A stretch of DNA of 64,000 bases from Acholeplasma laidlawii_A. Its GTDB lineage: Bacteria > Bacillota_I > Bacilli_A > Acholeplasmatales > Acholeplasmataceae. The stretch lies in NCBI RefSeq assembly GCF_030166555.2, contig NZ_CP126461.2. One strand, written 5' to 3'. The first letter of the stretch is position 1. Every line of letters starts with the position of its first letter. The notes below the pieces were generated by a model that was given only the letters and a program-made list of their open reading frames with translations, had not been told where the DNA came from and made no database searches. Of this stretch, positions 25,778 to 33,648 are shown in pieces. A program made the position numbers and the translations under genes.

Positions 25778-26890
25778 TTATGGTGCTTCCAATATGGTAA
25801 CTGTAAATGTTGCTGTCTTTCCTTCATAAGTTACAGTTACTACCTGACTTTCTTCAGCTGCACTACTGTCAAATCCACTTATCATATCTGTAGTAACTTC
25901 AACTATTTCTGTACTCTCATCATCATATATTGCTGTTACTACTAAGCCTTCTAGATCTAATTCTTCACCAATTTCATATTCTACTTTTGTTGGTGATGTT
26001 GTTATTTCTATGCTTTCTAATGTAATTAATGTATAACCATTAAAGTTAATATTTACTAATGAAGTAAACTCTACAGTTTCAAGAGCAAAAATATTATTTT
26101 GTAATTGAATTTTTGTTTCTCCTGATGATATTGCTAACAATAATTGTTCATATGTTAAAACATCAAGTGTATCACTATCACTTAATTTACCTCTAACTAA
26201 ATCTGTTAACCACTCAGCTTCTGTTTTATTATAGTTAACGTTGTATTTCAAATATATTTGATATGCAGATAGACCATCAGTACCATCTTGTCCATCATTA
26301 CCAACTACGACACCTAAATCTAAAACTTCGTCGTTAGTTAATGTAACGATTAATTTTTTATCTGCATTTATTTCAATAGACTTAATTCCAACGCCTGCAA
26401 CACCTGGGATTCCTTGTTCACCTGTTTCTCCTGGTAAACCATCTTTACCCATTACTAGTCCTGCATTAATCTCCGTACCATTTGATAACGTAAGTATTAA
26501 ATTACCTTCTAGATCTAAACTAGCTCCAGTTATACTTACACCATCAGTACCATCTTGTCCATCATTACCAACTACGACACCTAAATCAAAGGTAGTATCA
26601 TCCGTAAGTGTTACAATTAGTTTCTTCTCATCATTTATGAAAAAGGATTTAATACCTACACCTTCAACACCAGGAATTCCTTGTTCACCAGTTCGTCCTG
26701 TAATATCTCCAACATTAATTAAAGTTCCATCTGATAACTCAAATATTAATTCATTGTCATCATTTAGTCTTGCATCGACAATGTTTGATTTAGTACCATC
26801 ATCAATGATAATATCAAAGACTTTAACACCCAATATTAATGTCAATCCAACCATGAAAACCAATAAAACTGAAAAAATTTTTTTCCCCAT
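25778..26890 (-). CDS. Giant surface protein, N-terminal part: membrane anchor, collagen-like and Ig-like domains
   Basis: A strong ribosome binding site (AGGAGG) precedes ATG 26890. Residues 5-27 form a hydrophobic signal-anchor without an obvious cleavage site. Alternating beta-hairpin segments (LIFELSDGTLINVGD) and short collagen-like Gly-X-Y stretches (GRTGEQGIPGVEGVG, GNDGQDGTDG) follow, then SAYQIYLKYNVNYNKTEAEW, a motif common next to such stretches in surface and phage-tail proteins. The final ~75 residues are a Big_3-type Ig-like domain (TSPTKVEYEIGEELDLEG). The ORF ends in TAA at 25778-25780, and the next ATG follows directly in the same frame. It alone carries the export signal for the locus. 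Confidence 0.85.
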   Translation of the reverse strand: MGKKIFSVLLVFMVGLTLILGVKVFDIIIDDGTKSNIVDARLNDDNELIFELSDGTLINVGDITGRTGEQGIPGVEGVGIKSFFINDEKKLIVTLTDDTTFDLGVVVGNDGQDGTDGVSITGASLDLEGNLILTLSNGTEINAGLVMGKDGLPGETGEQGIPGVAGVGIKSIEINADKKLIVTLTNDEVLDLGVVVGNDGQDGTDGLSAYQIYLKYNVNYNKTEAEWLTDLVRGKLSDSDTLDVLTYEQLLLAISSGETKIQLQNNIFALETVEFTSLVNINFNGYTLITLESIEITTSPTKVEYEIGEELDLEGLVVTAIYDDESTEIVEVTTDMISGFDSSAAEESQVVTVTYEGKTATFTVTILEAP

Positions 26891-26938
26891 TATATTCCTC
26901 CTAATTTATCAATAAATATTCTAATGTAAATTGTGTAT

Positions 26939-27065
26939 TTATTCGATATAATCATACCATATATTTTTTATTTCTTCAAGTACAATTTTTGTCATAATAT
27001 TCATCACCTTTCATAATGAATATTGTAACAAAAAAGAGTACCTTTAGTGCTAAGAATTGGGGATT
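26939..27065 (-). promoter_or_regulatory. Leader element B with an 18-codon ORF
   Basis: This is the second copy of the leader found at 10398-10480 (AGCACTAAAGGTA, T-run, TACAAT, then a start codon ATG-AC). AATATTCAT and ATGAATATT flank AAAGGTG and could form a hairpin with the ribosome binding site in its loop. The ATG at 26995 opens an 18-codon frame, MTKIVLEEIKNIWYDYIE, ending at 26939. The peptide may be a leader peptide or the stump of a lost gene. The surface-locus promoter lies inside it. Confidence 0.4.
26951..26979 (-). promoter_or_regulatory. Promoter of the surface-protein locus
   Basis: On the minus strand TTGAAG (26979-26974), 17 nt, TATGAT (26956-26951) form a good sigma-70-type promoter about 60 nt upstream of the ATG at 26890. 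Confidence 0.7.
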
Positions 27066-27142
27066 CTTATTTAACCATTTATAACTACCTTGTATTTTTG
27101 TTTGTTTGATCCTGTTTTTGAACTAAGGCGATAAGTAATTTT

Positions 27143-27460
27143 CTAGTATTCTAGTTCCATTTCTAAGTGTTTAACTTTGAGTTCAAGACTTTGTTCGACC
27201 TCTTTGGATGGTTTATGGAAATTTCTAACTGGATTCTTACGGTAATCTTTTGGAGTTTGAAAGAATCGTTCTTTACCATAGAGCCTATACTGATAAACCC
27301 ATCTTGCAGGTAGTGTATCATTTAGACTCCCTGATGATAAATACATATCATATTCACGTGCCGATTGACTGTATGAGAGTTCATTTTCAATGATATCTAT
27401 AACGACTTTTAACTTGAATTCTCCGCTCCATAGTCTATTTGTTTTCTTTTTATCTTTCAT
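27143..27460 (-). pseudogene. IS150/IS3-type OrfA fragment
   Basis: A 105-codon ORF with an AGGAGGT ribosome binding site reads MKDKKKTNRLWSGEFKLKVV, the helix-turn-helix start of IS150-like OrfA, and ends in a short charged helix (ELKVKHLEMELEY). No OrfB follows on this strand. It faces away from the intact-looking IS3 element starting about 27.5 kb and is likely the remnant of an older insertion sequence. Confidence 0.6.
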
Positions 27461-27550
27461 CTGATACCTCCTGCTGGATGGGCTACAATAAGTTGAACAC
27501 AAATAGAATAGACATGTTAAAATAATATTAATAAGAGAGCAGGGATTAAC

Positions 27551-27838
27551 ATGTCAAAAGGAACAAGATTTACTGATGATTTTAAAAGCCAAATTGTAGC
27601 ACTTTACAAAGGTGGTAAACCAGTAAGAAAACTATCAAAAGAATATGGTGTTGCAGTAGCAACAATTTATAAATGGATTAATGAATTAGATACTACTGGA
27701 TCATTCAAAATGGTTGATAATTTGACTGATGAACAAAAAGAACTAAAAGAATTACGTAAGAGAAACGCTCAACTTGAAATGGAAGTTGATATACTAAAGC
27801 AAGCTGCGCTGATCATGGGACGAAAATCAAAATCATAA
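27551..27838 (+). CDS. IS3-family transposase OrfA
   Basis: A 95-residue protein with an N-terminal helix-turn-helix (RFTDDFKSQIVALYKGGKPV ... VAVATIYKWI) and a C-terminal leucine-zipper-like helix (ELRKRNAQLEMEVDILKQAA), the standard OrfA layout. OrfA binds the IS ends and, through a -1 frameshift with OrfB, forms the active transposase. GAGCAGG upstream can act as a ribosome binding site. Intact. Confidence 0.92.
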   Translation: MSKGTRFTDDFKSQIVALYKGGKPVRKLSKEYGVAVATIYKWINELDTTGSFKMVDNLTDEQKELKELRKRNAQLEMEVDILKQAALIMGRKSKS

Positions 27839-28672
27839 GACGCAACAAACATAAATATAGTATAAGTAAAATGTGTAAATTACTAAACTTATCTAGGTCT
27901 AATTATTACTATCATATTAATAATAAACCTACAAAGTCTGTAAAACGATTATTTTGATGAGGTCGTTAAGGAATTTATCTCATCTAACTCCAGTTATGGG
28001 ACTAGAAGAATTAAAGCATCTTTATCAAGAAAAGGTTTAATACTATCCAGACGTAAAATAAGCAAAATCATGAAACTTAACGGCTTAGTAAGCCTTTATA
28101 CTGTAAAACAGTACAAAGTTCATTCAAATGGCACTAATACTTCCATTATTGATAATGAACTTAATAGAGAATTTGATAACAATGATTTAAACAAGGTTAT
28201 AGTAAGTGATTTAACATATGTTAATGTGTTAGGAACTTGGCACTACATATGTGTCTTAGTCGATTCGTTTAACAGGGAAATAGTTGGTTATAGTGTTGGT
28301 CCTAAAAAAGATGCAAACTTAGTTAAGTCAGCATTCTTAAGTTCTACAATACCACTAATTAATGTAAGGTTATTTCACACAGATCGAGGTAAAGAGTTTA
28401 ATAATAAGCTAATAGATGATGTATTAAAAACATTTGAAATAACAAGATCATTATCAAAACCAGGGTGTCCATATGATAATGCAGTTGCTGAAGCAACATT
28501 TAAAACAATTAAGACAGAGTTTTGCAATAAGATGTTTTATGGTTTTGAAGAACTAAAGTTAGAGTTGTTTCAATATGTGAATTGGTACAACAAGTTTAGA
28601 TTACATAGCAGTTTAGGTTATAAATCACCTATTGAATTTAGGGAACAAAGTGTCTATTCTAATTTTGTTTAA
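27838..28672 (+). pseudogene. IS3-family transposase OrfB, frameshifted
   Basis: Reading frame 1 gives IRRNKHKYSISKMCKLLNLS and on to TKSVK, then stops at TGA-TGA near 27955. Dropping one base after GTAAAA restores DYFDEVVKEFI and then SSYGTRRIKASL, continuing to the end. The catalytic rve core is complete in the second part: D in VSDLTYV, D in FHTDRGKEF and E in AVAEATFKTIKTE. The single-base change lies in the HTH_21 linker, outside the normal OrfA/OrfB shift site, so the copy is probably inactive unless the base is a sequencing error. The longest intact frame is 28070-28672. Confidence 0.85.
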
Positions 28673-28692
28673 AAAAGTGTTGACATTCCATC

Positions 28693-29016
28693 AAACTTAA
28701 CGAGTTAAAAGAGGAACAATTAAAACTAAAGCACCAAAGACTAATGACTTATGATTATAGTAATAACTTACCCTTATTAATTAAAAGATTAAAATCAATA
28801 GACTTAGAAGCAGAAAATGATTATAAAGAATTGTTTAGTTATGTAGTTGCCAAATCTAGAGAGGAACTAATACTTTGTATTCATTTATCAAATAGGAACT
28901 TATCTGATATAGATTTAACTAAAGAATCAACTAACGAATCCGTATCACATGGCTCATTCCCTTTTAAGCAGTCAAGACTACTTCTTGATACTGTTTGGAG
29001 TATAATCTTTATCTAA
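28693..29016 (+). pseudogene. Recombinase-like ORF remnant, copy 2
   Basis: The open frame (ATG at 28744, but coding-like upstream as LNELKEEQLKLKHQRL) has a coiled-coil segment, LILCIHLSNRNLSDIDL and a terminal HGSFPFKQSRLLLDTVWSII. It is paralogous to the more decayed stretch at 6836-7176. It looks like the C-terminal end of a larger protein cut off by the IS3 element to its left. A large serine recombinase tail is a possibility, not established. Confidence 0.5.
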
Positions 29017-29030
29017 ACTAGTTAAAATCT

Positions 29031-29150
29031 CGAATAGCCTTTCACCCTTTTATTTTGAAAACTCCAAAATTAGAGTAAATCTCGAATAGCCTTTCACTTC
29101 ATTTTTAGAAAAAGGCTAAAAACACTCAAAAAGCAACGAATAGCCTTTCA
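29031..29150. repeat. Three direct repeats of CGAATAGCCTTTCA
   Basis: The 14-bp motif starts at 29031, 29083 and 29137 (52- and 54-bp spacing), each copy in a loosely similar AT-rich context. CGAATAGCCTTT also occurs at 7179-7190, three bases after the end of the paralogous ORF remnant. The association with this ORF type suggests a site belonging to the same mobile element. Confidence 0.7.
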
Positions 29151-29180
29151 CTCCCTCTTGTAAAATAAGAGGGTTTTGTT
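29151..29180 (+). terminator. Intrinsic terminator after the recombinase-like remnant
   Basis: CCCTCTT and AAGAGGG form a 7-bp stem followed by TTTTGTTT. Confidence 0.65.
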
Positions 29181-29209
29181 TAATATTATAAGTATTTTAA
29201 TAGATAAAT
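29181..29209. repeat. 29-bp direct repeat, left flank of the IS66 element
   Basis: The 29 bp ending exactly at the left inverted repeat (TAATATTATAAGTATT at its start) recur with one mismatch immediately after the right inverted repeat at 31551-31579. Confidence 0.85.
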
Positions 29210-29260
29210 GTAAACGTCAATTATTAACACCCTACTACAAAGGGGTGTTTTAGAGATTGG

Positions 29261-29500
29261 GTGGCAGCGTATAACCATATTGCAGGTGATTTTATAAGAG
29301 TGGATAACGTAGGGACAAATGAGTCAGTTATTGATGGTAAAAATGTCAAACTAAATTTGTTGAAACCCGATGAAGTCAGACATAAGTCAGCGCACTTTTC
29401 AAGATTTGATCATTCTATTGTAGTCATAGAAACCAAAGAAATTAAGATAACAACATCACTAGAACAAGCCCTTCAAATACTGGAGCGTATCTATGATTGA
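29261..29500 (+). CDS. IS66 accessory ORF in the TnpA position
   Basis: A 79-residue ORF starting with GTG (weak ribosome binding site), ending TGA and overlapping tnpB by 8 nt, so translation is coupled. It does not show the helix-turn-helix of ordinary IS66 TnpA. The visible sequence (HIAGDFIRVDNVGTNESVID) is mostly beta-like, and I do not recognise it apart from its position. Confidence 0.6.
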   Translation: MAAYNHIAGDFIRVDNVGTNESVIDGKNVKLNLLKPDEVRHKSAHFSRFDHSIVVIETKEIKITTSLEQALQILERIYD

Positions 29501-29828
29501 TTATAAAAGGGTTAGGCAAATATACTTTTATTCTAATGAACTGGATATGCGTAGTGGGATGAAGCGGATACAAATGTTACTAAGTGTTAATTTTAGCCCT
29601 GCTGAGCTACTCTATAGCTTATTCATTTTCTGTTCAAAGAATCGGAAGCAAATCAAGATTTATTATGAGGATGAATTTGGTAGTTGGTTACTGATTAATA
29701 AATTAAACTATAGTAATTTTCACTGGCCTAGACAAATCCAGACAGGTAGTTATGATGCAAGTGATTTAAAATTACTACTAAAGGGCTTAAAAATTATGGA
29801 AGAGCGACAAAAAGAGATTGGATACTAG
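29493..29828 (+). CDS. tnpB: IS66 accessory protein TnpB
   Basis: The 111-residue product fits the IS66 Orf2 family: YFYSNELDMRSGMKRIQMLL at the start corresponds to the family motif (D-MR-G), followed by FIFCSKNRKQIKIYYEDEFG, then GSW near the middle. TnpB is required for IS66 transposition together with TnpC; its biochemical role is not settled. Confidence 0.92.
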   Translation: MIDYKRVRQIYFYSNELDMRSGMKRIQMLLSVNFSPAELLYSLFIFCSKNRKQIKIYYEDEFGSWLLINKLNYSNFHWPRQIQTGSYDASDLKLLLKGLKIMEERQKEIGY

Positions 29829-29834
29829 CCTCAT

Positions 29835-29880
29835 TAAAATATTTTTACTATATACTTTGTATATAGTAAAATTTTTATAA
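29835..29880. promoter_or_regulatory. Long palindrome before tnpC
   Basis: TTTTACTATATAC and its complement surround TTT between tnpB and tnpC. It could end tnpAB transcription or set up tnpC expression; TATAAT occurs shortly after (29888-29893). Confidence 0.5.
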
Positions 29881-29899
29881 AGTGTGTTATAATCTACAT

Positions 29900-31438
29900 A
29901 TGAACTTAAAAGAAGCCCTAAAAGAACTGAATCGACTAAAAAAAGAGAATGAAGCGCAAGCAGTCATGATTTTTAAGTTAAACGCACAGTTAAATGAAGC
30001 CTTAGCTGCAAATCAATCTTTAGTCCAGAAGCATCAAATTGAACGTATAAAAACATTCACTCCAAAGGCTGAGCGATTAGATGCAGTTATGATCAATGAA
30101 ACTGAACATGTTATAAAGAAAAATAAAACTAAGGGCATACGTCAAGTACGTAAGAAAAACTTTGAAGGGTTTGACTTTGAAAAACATGTTACAGATGTCA
30201 GGTATGAAAAACCAGATGAAACAAACTGTAGTACATGTGGTAAAGATTTAATTAAAGCCAGTAGTAAGATCCGTTATTTGGTTGAGGCGGTACCAGCAAG
30301 CTTAAAAGTCACAAAAATAATTAAGGAAAGCTGTAAATGTTTAGACTGTAATAAACAAGATAATAGACTATATTATCCTGTTTCAACCTCGCTTTTTCCA
30401 GGTAGTTTGATGAGTCATTCATTTGCAGCATATATTGCATATCATAAATATGAACTGGGTATACCTTTTCATCATTTAAGTAGACATATTAAAGAAGTTT
30501 TAAATTTAGATATGTCTAAACAAAATCTAGCAAACGCAATGGCAAAACTCTCTAATATCATAAAACCAGTGTATGAAGCTATGAAAAAAGACTTACTTAA
30601 CAATACTGCAGGAGTTATTCATGCAGATGAAACCACACTGGTGGTGAGTAAAAAACCTGATGCGGATATAGATAGAAAGTATAGTTATGTTTATGTTTAC
30701 CAATCAAGTTATTATGATAAACAGGTATCTATCTATGATTTCCATGAAACAAGATCTATCGGACAAACAGCCAAATGGTTAGAAAACTATGAAGGTGTGA
30801 TTGTCTGTGATGATTATAAGGGCTATACAAAGCTTTCCAAAGAAAACCCTAAAATAAAACTTCAAAGATGCTGGGCCCATGTGAGACGCCGCTTTATGGA
30901 TATCGTCAAAGCCTTAAAAGCAGATGAGAGAAAAAATAGTTACGCACATAAGATATTGGAACTTATTAAAGAGTTATTCTACTTTGAAAGTATCTATAAG
31001 AGGGAAGAACGCACACCAAGTGAAATTGTAGATTTAAGGAATAAGGACCAACAACCAATATTAGATAAGTTAGAAGATCTACTGTTTAATCATACCTATA
31101 AACCAAACAGCGCCATTGAAGGTGCGGTTAATTATGCCAAAAATATATGGAGTGATCTAAATACATATCTAAGTAATGGCTATGTAGAAATATCAAATAA
31201 TATAGCAGAGCGTGCTGTTAGACCGTTCGTCATTAACAGAAAAGTATTTATGACATCCGGTTCATATGATGGTGCACGCTATACAACTGTATTATTTTCA
31301 ATGATTAGAACTGCCATCATTAACAATATCAATGTATCTAAATATTTAGAATATGTGTTAGACAATATCAAAGATACACCTATAAATGAGCTTCTACCCT
31401 ACAGTGATAAGTTACCTGAATCACTAAAGAATATATAA
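29900..31438 (+). CDS. tnpC: IS66-family transposase TnpC
   Basis: About 512 residues from the ATG at 29900 (MNLKEALKELNRL); a longer frame opens at 29882. Domains in order: N-terminal coiled coil (KKENEAQAVMIFKLNAQLNE), zinc-binding region with CSTCGKDL and CKCLDC, and the catalytic core with HADETTL, VCDDYKGY and a C-terminal glutamate near NNIAERAVRPF, the DDE set of IS66. Uninterrupted and probably functional. Confidence 0.93.
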   Translation: MNLKEALKELNRLKKENEAQAVMIFKLNAQLNEALAANQSLVQKHQIERIKTFTPKAERLDAVMINETEHVIKKNKTKGIRQVRKKNFEGFDFEKHVTDVRYEKPDETNCSTCGKDLIKASSKIRYLVEAVPASLKVTKIIKESCKCLDCNKQDNRLYYPVSTSLFPGSLMSHSFAAYIAYHKYELGIPFHHLSRHIKEVLNLDMSKQNLANAMAKLSNIIKPVYEAMKKDLLNNTAGVIHADETTLVVSKKPDADIDRKYSYVYVYQSSYYDKQVSIYDFHETRSIGQTAKWLENYEGVIVCDDYKGYTKLSKENPKIKLQRCWAHVRRRFMDIVKALKADERKNSYAHKILELIKELFYFESIYKREERTPSEIVDLRNKDQQPILDKLEDLLFNHTYKPNSAIEGAVNYAKNIWSDLNTYLSNGYVEISNNIAERAVRPFVINRKVFMTSGSYDGARYTTVLFSMIRTAIINNINVSKYLEYVLDNIKDTPINELLPYSDKLPESLKNI

Positions 31439-31550
31439 AATCCGGTATTTAACGGTACCGGTGGGTTTGGACCCACACTACAAAAAGAGCCTCCAACATT
31501 CAATTGTTGGAGGCTTATTCTCTGTTGGGGTGTTAATAATTGACGTTTAC

Positions 31551-31579
31551 TAATATTATAAGTATTCTAATAGATAAAT
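31551..31579. repeat. 29-bp direct repeat, right flank of the IS66 element
   Basis: Matches 29181-29209 with one T/C difference and begins exactly after the IS66 right end. Confidence 0.85.
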
Positions 31580-31661
31580 AAGTATTTATAACAATTTTTA
31601 TAAAATAATAAATTGGCTTATAAAGACCTTTAAAAGTATCAAAAAATACTCAAAAAGGCAT

Positions 31662-31690
31662 AAAAAAAACGCCACACCGAAGTGTAGCAT
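31662..31690 (-). terminator. Terminator of tRNA-Arg
   Basis: On the minus strand GCTACACTTCGGTGTGGC (7-bp stem, TTCG loop) followed by a G and eight T lies 15 nt after the tRNA 3' end. A duplicate sits at 7302-7331. Confidence 0.85.
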
Positions 31691-31705
31691 TAATTAATTC
31701 CATGA

Positions 31706-31782
31706 TGGCGTCCGAAGAGGGATTCGAACCCCCGACCGATAGCTTAGAAGGCTATTGCTCTATCCAGCTGAGCTATTCGGAC
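31706..31782 (-). tRNA. tRNA-Arg (anticodon TCT)
   Basis: The minus strand folds as a 77-nt cloverleaf: acceptor GTCCGAA/TTCGGAC, D arm AGCTCAGCTGGATAGAGC, anticodon stem ATAGC/GCTAT with loop CTTCTAA (anticodon TCT, reading AGA/AGG), T arm GGGGGTTCGAATCCCTC, discriminator G and an encoded CCA. It is followed by its own terminator. Confidence 0.96.
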
Positions 31783-31836
31783 ACACTTATTCAGCAATGA
31801 CTATTATAACCTATTCACTGCTGAATGTAAAGCCTT

Positions 31837-33648
31837 TTATGACTCAAATTGTGAATTATATAATTGAGCGTAAAAACCGTCTTTTTTTATAAGTTCTTCA
31901 TGATTTCCCTGTTCTATTATGTTACCATTATTTACCACAAAAATAATATCCGCGTTACGAATCGTCGATAATCTGTGTGCAATAACAAACGCAGTTCTCC
32001 CCTTCATAAGATGATCCATTGCCTTTTGAATTAGAACTTCAGTTCGAGTATCAACAGATGAGGTTGCCTCATCTAAGATAAGCATTGGTTTATCTGCTAA
32101 CATTGCTCTTGAGATGGTTATGAGTTGACGTTGGCCTTGACTGATATTTAATCCATCTTCTGATAATCTAAAATTATAATTATCTGCCAAAGAATGAATA
32201 AAATGATCTGTTTGTGCAGCCTTTGCAGCTTGTTCAACAGCTTCAAATGTCGCATCTTCATTACCATACTTAATGTTATCTAGTACAGTACCTTCAAATA
32301 TCCATGAATCTTGCAAAACCATTCCAAAATAACTTCTAAATTCTTCTCGTTTCATGTCTTTAATATCTACACCATCAATTAGGATGGAACCACTATCTAT
32401 CTCATAAAAACGCATCAGAAGATTAACAAGTGTAGTTTTACCAGCACCAGTAGGTCCTACAATTGCAACCATTTGACCTGGCTTTATTTCTGCAGATAAA
32501 CCTTGTATTACAGGAGTATCTTCTACATACCTAAAATGAACATTTTTAAATTCAACGTGACCCTTTACTTTAGTTAAAACATTAGGTTTATCAGATTCGT
32601 CTGGTTCTGAAGTTGCATCCATCATAAAGAAAATACGTTCTGCTGATGCAGCTGTTTGTTGTAATACGGATGCAGTTTGACCGATTGATTGAATAGGCAT
32701 CGATACCTGTCTAGAATACATGATAAATGTCATAATAAACCCAACTTCGAAAGAAGGGTCTGTGATAAGTAAATAACCTCCAATAATTGCTATAGCAATA
32801 AATGAAAGATTTGTAAAGAAAAATTGAATAGGAGTCATAATAGATGATACAAATTGTGATTTCCATGAGGTTTCAAAAATTCGATCATTAATTTCATCAA
32901 ACTCATGCTTAGCTTGAGTTTGGTGATTAAATACTTTAACAACTAAATGACCATGATAAATTTCTTCGATATGGCCATTCATATCTCCTGTATTTTTAGC
33001 TGCTTGTCTAAAGTACTTTTGAGATAGTTTGACAAACTTAGATGCTACAAATAAAGATAATATAACTGCTACAGTTGTAATAACTGCTAAATCCCAACGC
33101 ATGATATACATAATAATTAAAATACTTATAACAAGTGTAAAGGATCTAAATATTTCTGAAATACTTTGAGTAAGTGTTTGGTTAATAATATCCACATCAT
33201 TTGTTACTCTGGATAACACATCACCAGTTTTATGTTTATCAAAGAAGTTTAGTGGTAATGTATTAATTTTATCGGCTAAATCTGCACGCATCTTATATGT
33301 TAGACGCTGTGTCACACCAATTAACATGTATCCTTGTGTTAAACCAAAAACAAATGATAAAGATGCTGTGAGTATAAGACCAATAAGTACTTCATTAAAA
33401 TTAAGTGATATTCCAAATAAATCGATGATGCCTTGAGCATCTTTACCAGACCAAATCAATTCAATTGAAGTTAATAATTTTCCCGATAAAATCGGAGTAA
33501 ATACTGTAATTAATGCTGTAATAACTGAAAATAAAGCTGCAGATAATACTATCCACTTATCTTTACTCAAATATTTTAATAAACGCCCTAAAGTACCCCA
33601 AAAGTCATTGGCTTTAACAGGTTCATGTGCACTATGTCTTCTATTCAT
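31837..33648 (-). CDS. ABC exporter half-transporter, subunit 2
   Basis: A 603-residue type IV ABC exporter with six membrane segments (about residues 30-330) and a nucleotide-binding domain: Walker A GPTGAGKTTL, signature ISQGQRQLITISRAML, Walker B PMLILDEATSSVDTRTE. The signature starts ISQGQ rather than LSGGQ, and the Walker B Glu is kept. It overlaps the upstream half (33645-35396) as ATGA, so the two were built as a heterodimer of the BmrCD/YheIH type, usually multidrug or lipid exporters. Its partner is interrupted here. Confidence 0.93.
   Translation of the reverse strand: MNRRHSAHEPVKANDFWGTLGRLLKYLSKDKWIVLSAALFSVITALITVFTPILSGKLLTSIELIWSGKDAQGIIDLFGISLNFNEVLIGLILTASLSFVFGLTQGYMLIGVTQRLTYKMRADLADKINTLPLNFFDKHKTGDVLSRVTNDVDIINQTLTQSISEIFRSFTLVISILIIMYIMRWDLAVITTVAVILSLFVASKFVKLSQKYFRQAAKNTGDMNGHIEEIYHGHLVVKVFNHQTQAKHEFDEINDRIFETSWKSQFVSSIMTPIQFFFTNLSFIAIAIIGGYLLITDPSFEVGFIMTFIMYSRQVSMPIQSIGQTASVLQQTAASAERIFFMMDATSEPDESDKPNVLTKVKGHVEFKNVHFRYVEDTPVIQGLSAEIKPGQMVAIVGPTGAGKTTLVNLLMRFYEIDSGSILIDGVDIKDMKREEFRSYFGMVLQDSWIFEGTVLDNIKYGNEDATFEAVEQAAKAAQTDHFIHSLADNYNFRLSEDGLNISQGQRQLITISRAMLADKPMLILDEATSSVDTRTEVLIQKAMDHLMKGRTAFVIAHRLSTIRNADIIFVVNNGNIIEQGNHEELIKKDGFYAQLYNSQFES

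Larger units (their letters stand above)
27480..28690 (+). mobile_element. IS3-family insertion sequence with frameshifted orfB
   Basis: An orfA/orfB pair of IS3-type transposase. The ends are approximate: GATGG followed by a GTTGAACAC or GTCAACAC motif appears in inverted orientation near both edges, but I could not settle exact inverted repeats or a target duplication. It interrupts or abuts a recombinase-like ORF on its right. Confidence 0.75.
29210..31550 (+). mobile_element. IS66-family insertion sequence, complete
   Basis: Perfect 23-bp terminal inverted repeats begin GTAAACGTCAATTATTAACA at 29210 and end at 31550 on the other side. Inside are three ORFs in IS66 order (small accessory ORF, tnpB, tnpC), all uninterrupted, and an intrinsic terminator (GCCTCCAACA stem, about 31487-31515) near the right end. 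The flanking direct repeats are 29 bp, far longer than the 8 bp normally made by IS66 elements. Confidence 0.9.

Noticed and set aside
19989..25829. Fifteen identical plus-strand ORFs of about 99 residues under the 396-bp repeats, and five of 91 residues under the 390-bp repeats.
   Set aside because: They are antisense shadows of the repeat units, with no ribosome binding sites and no independent coding signs.
27838..28080. The orfB frameshift as the normal programmed shift of IS3 elements.
   Set aside because: The programmed shift lies at the orfA/orfB overlap (near 27830); this one is ~115 bp inside orfB, followed by two TGA codons.
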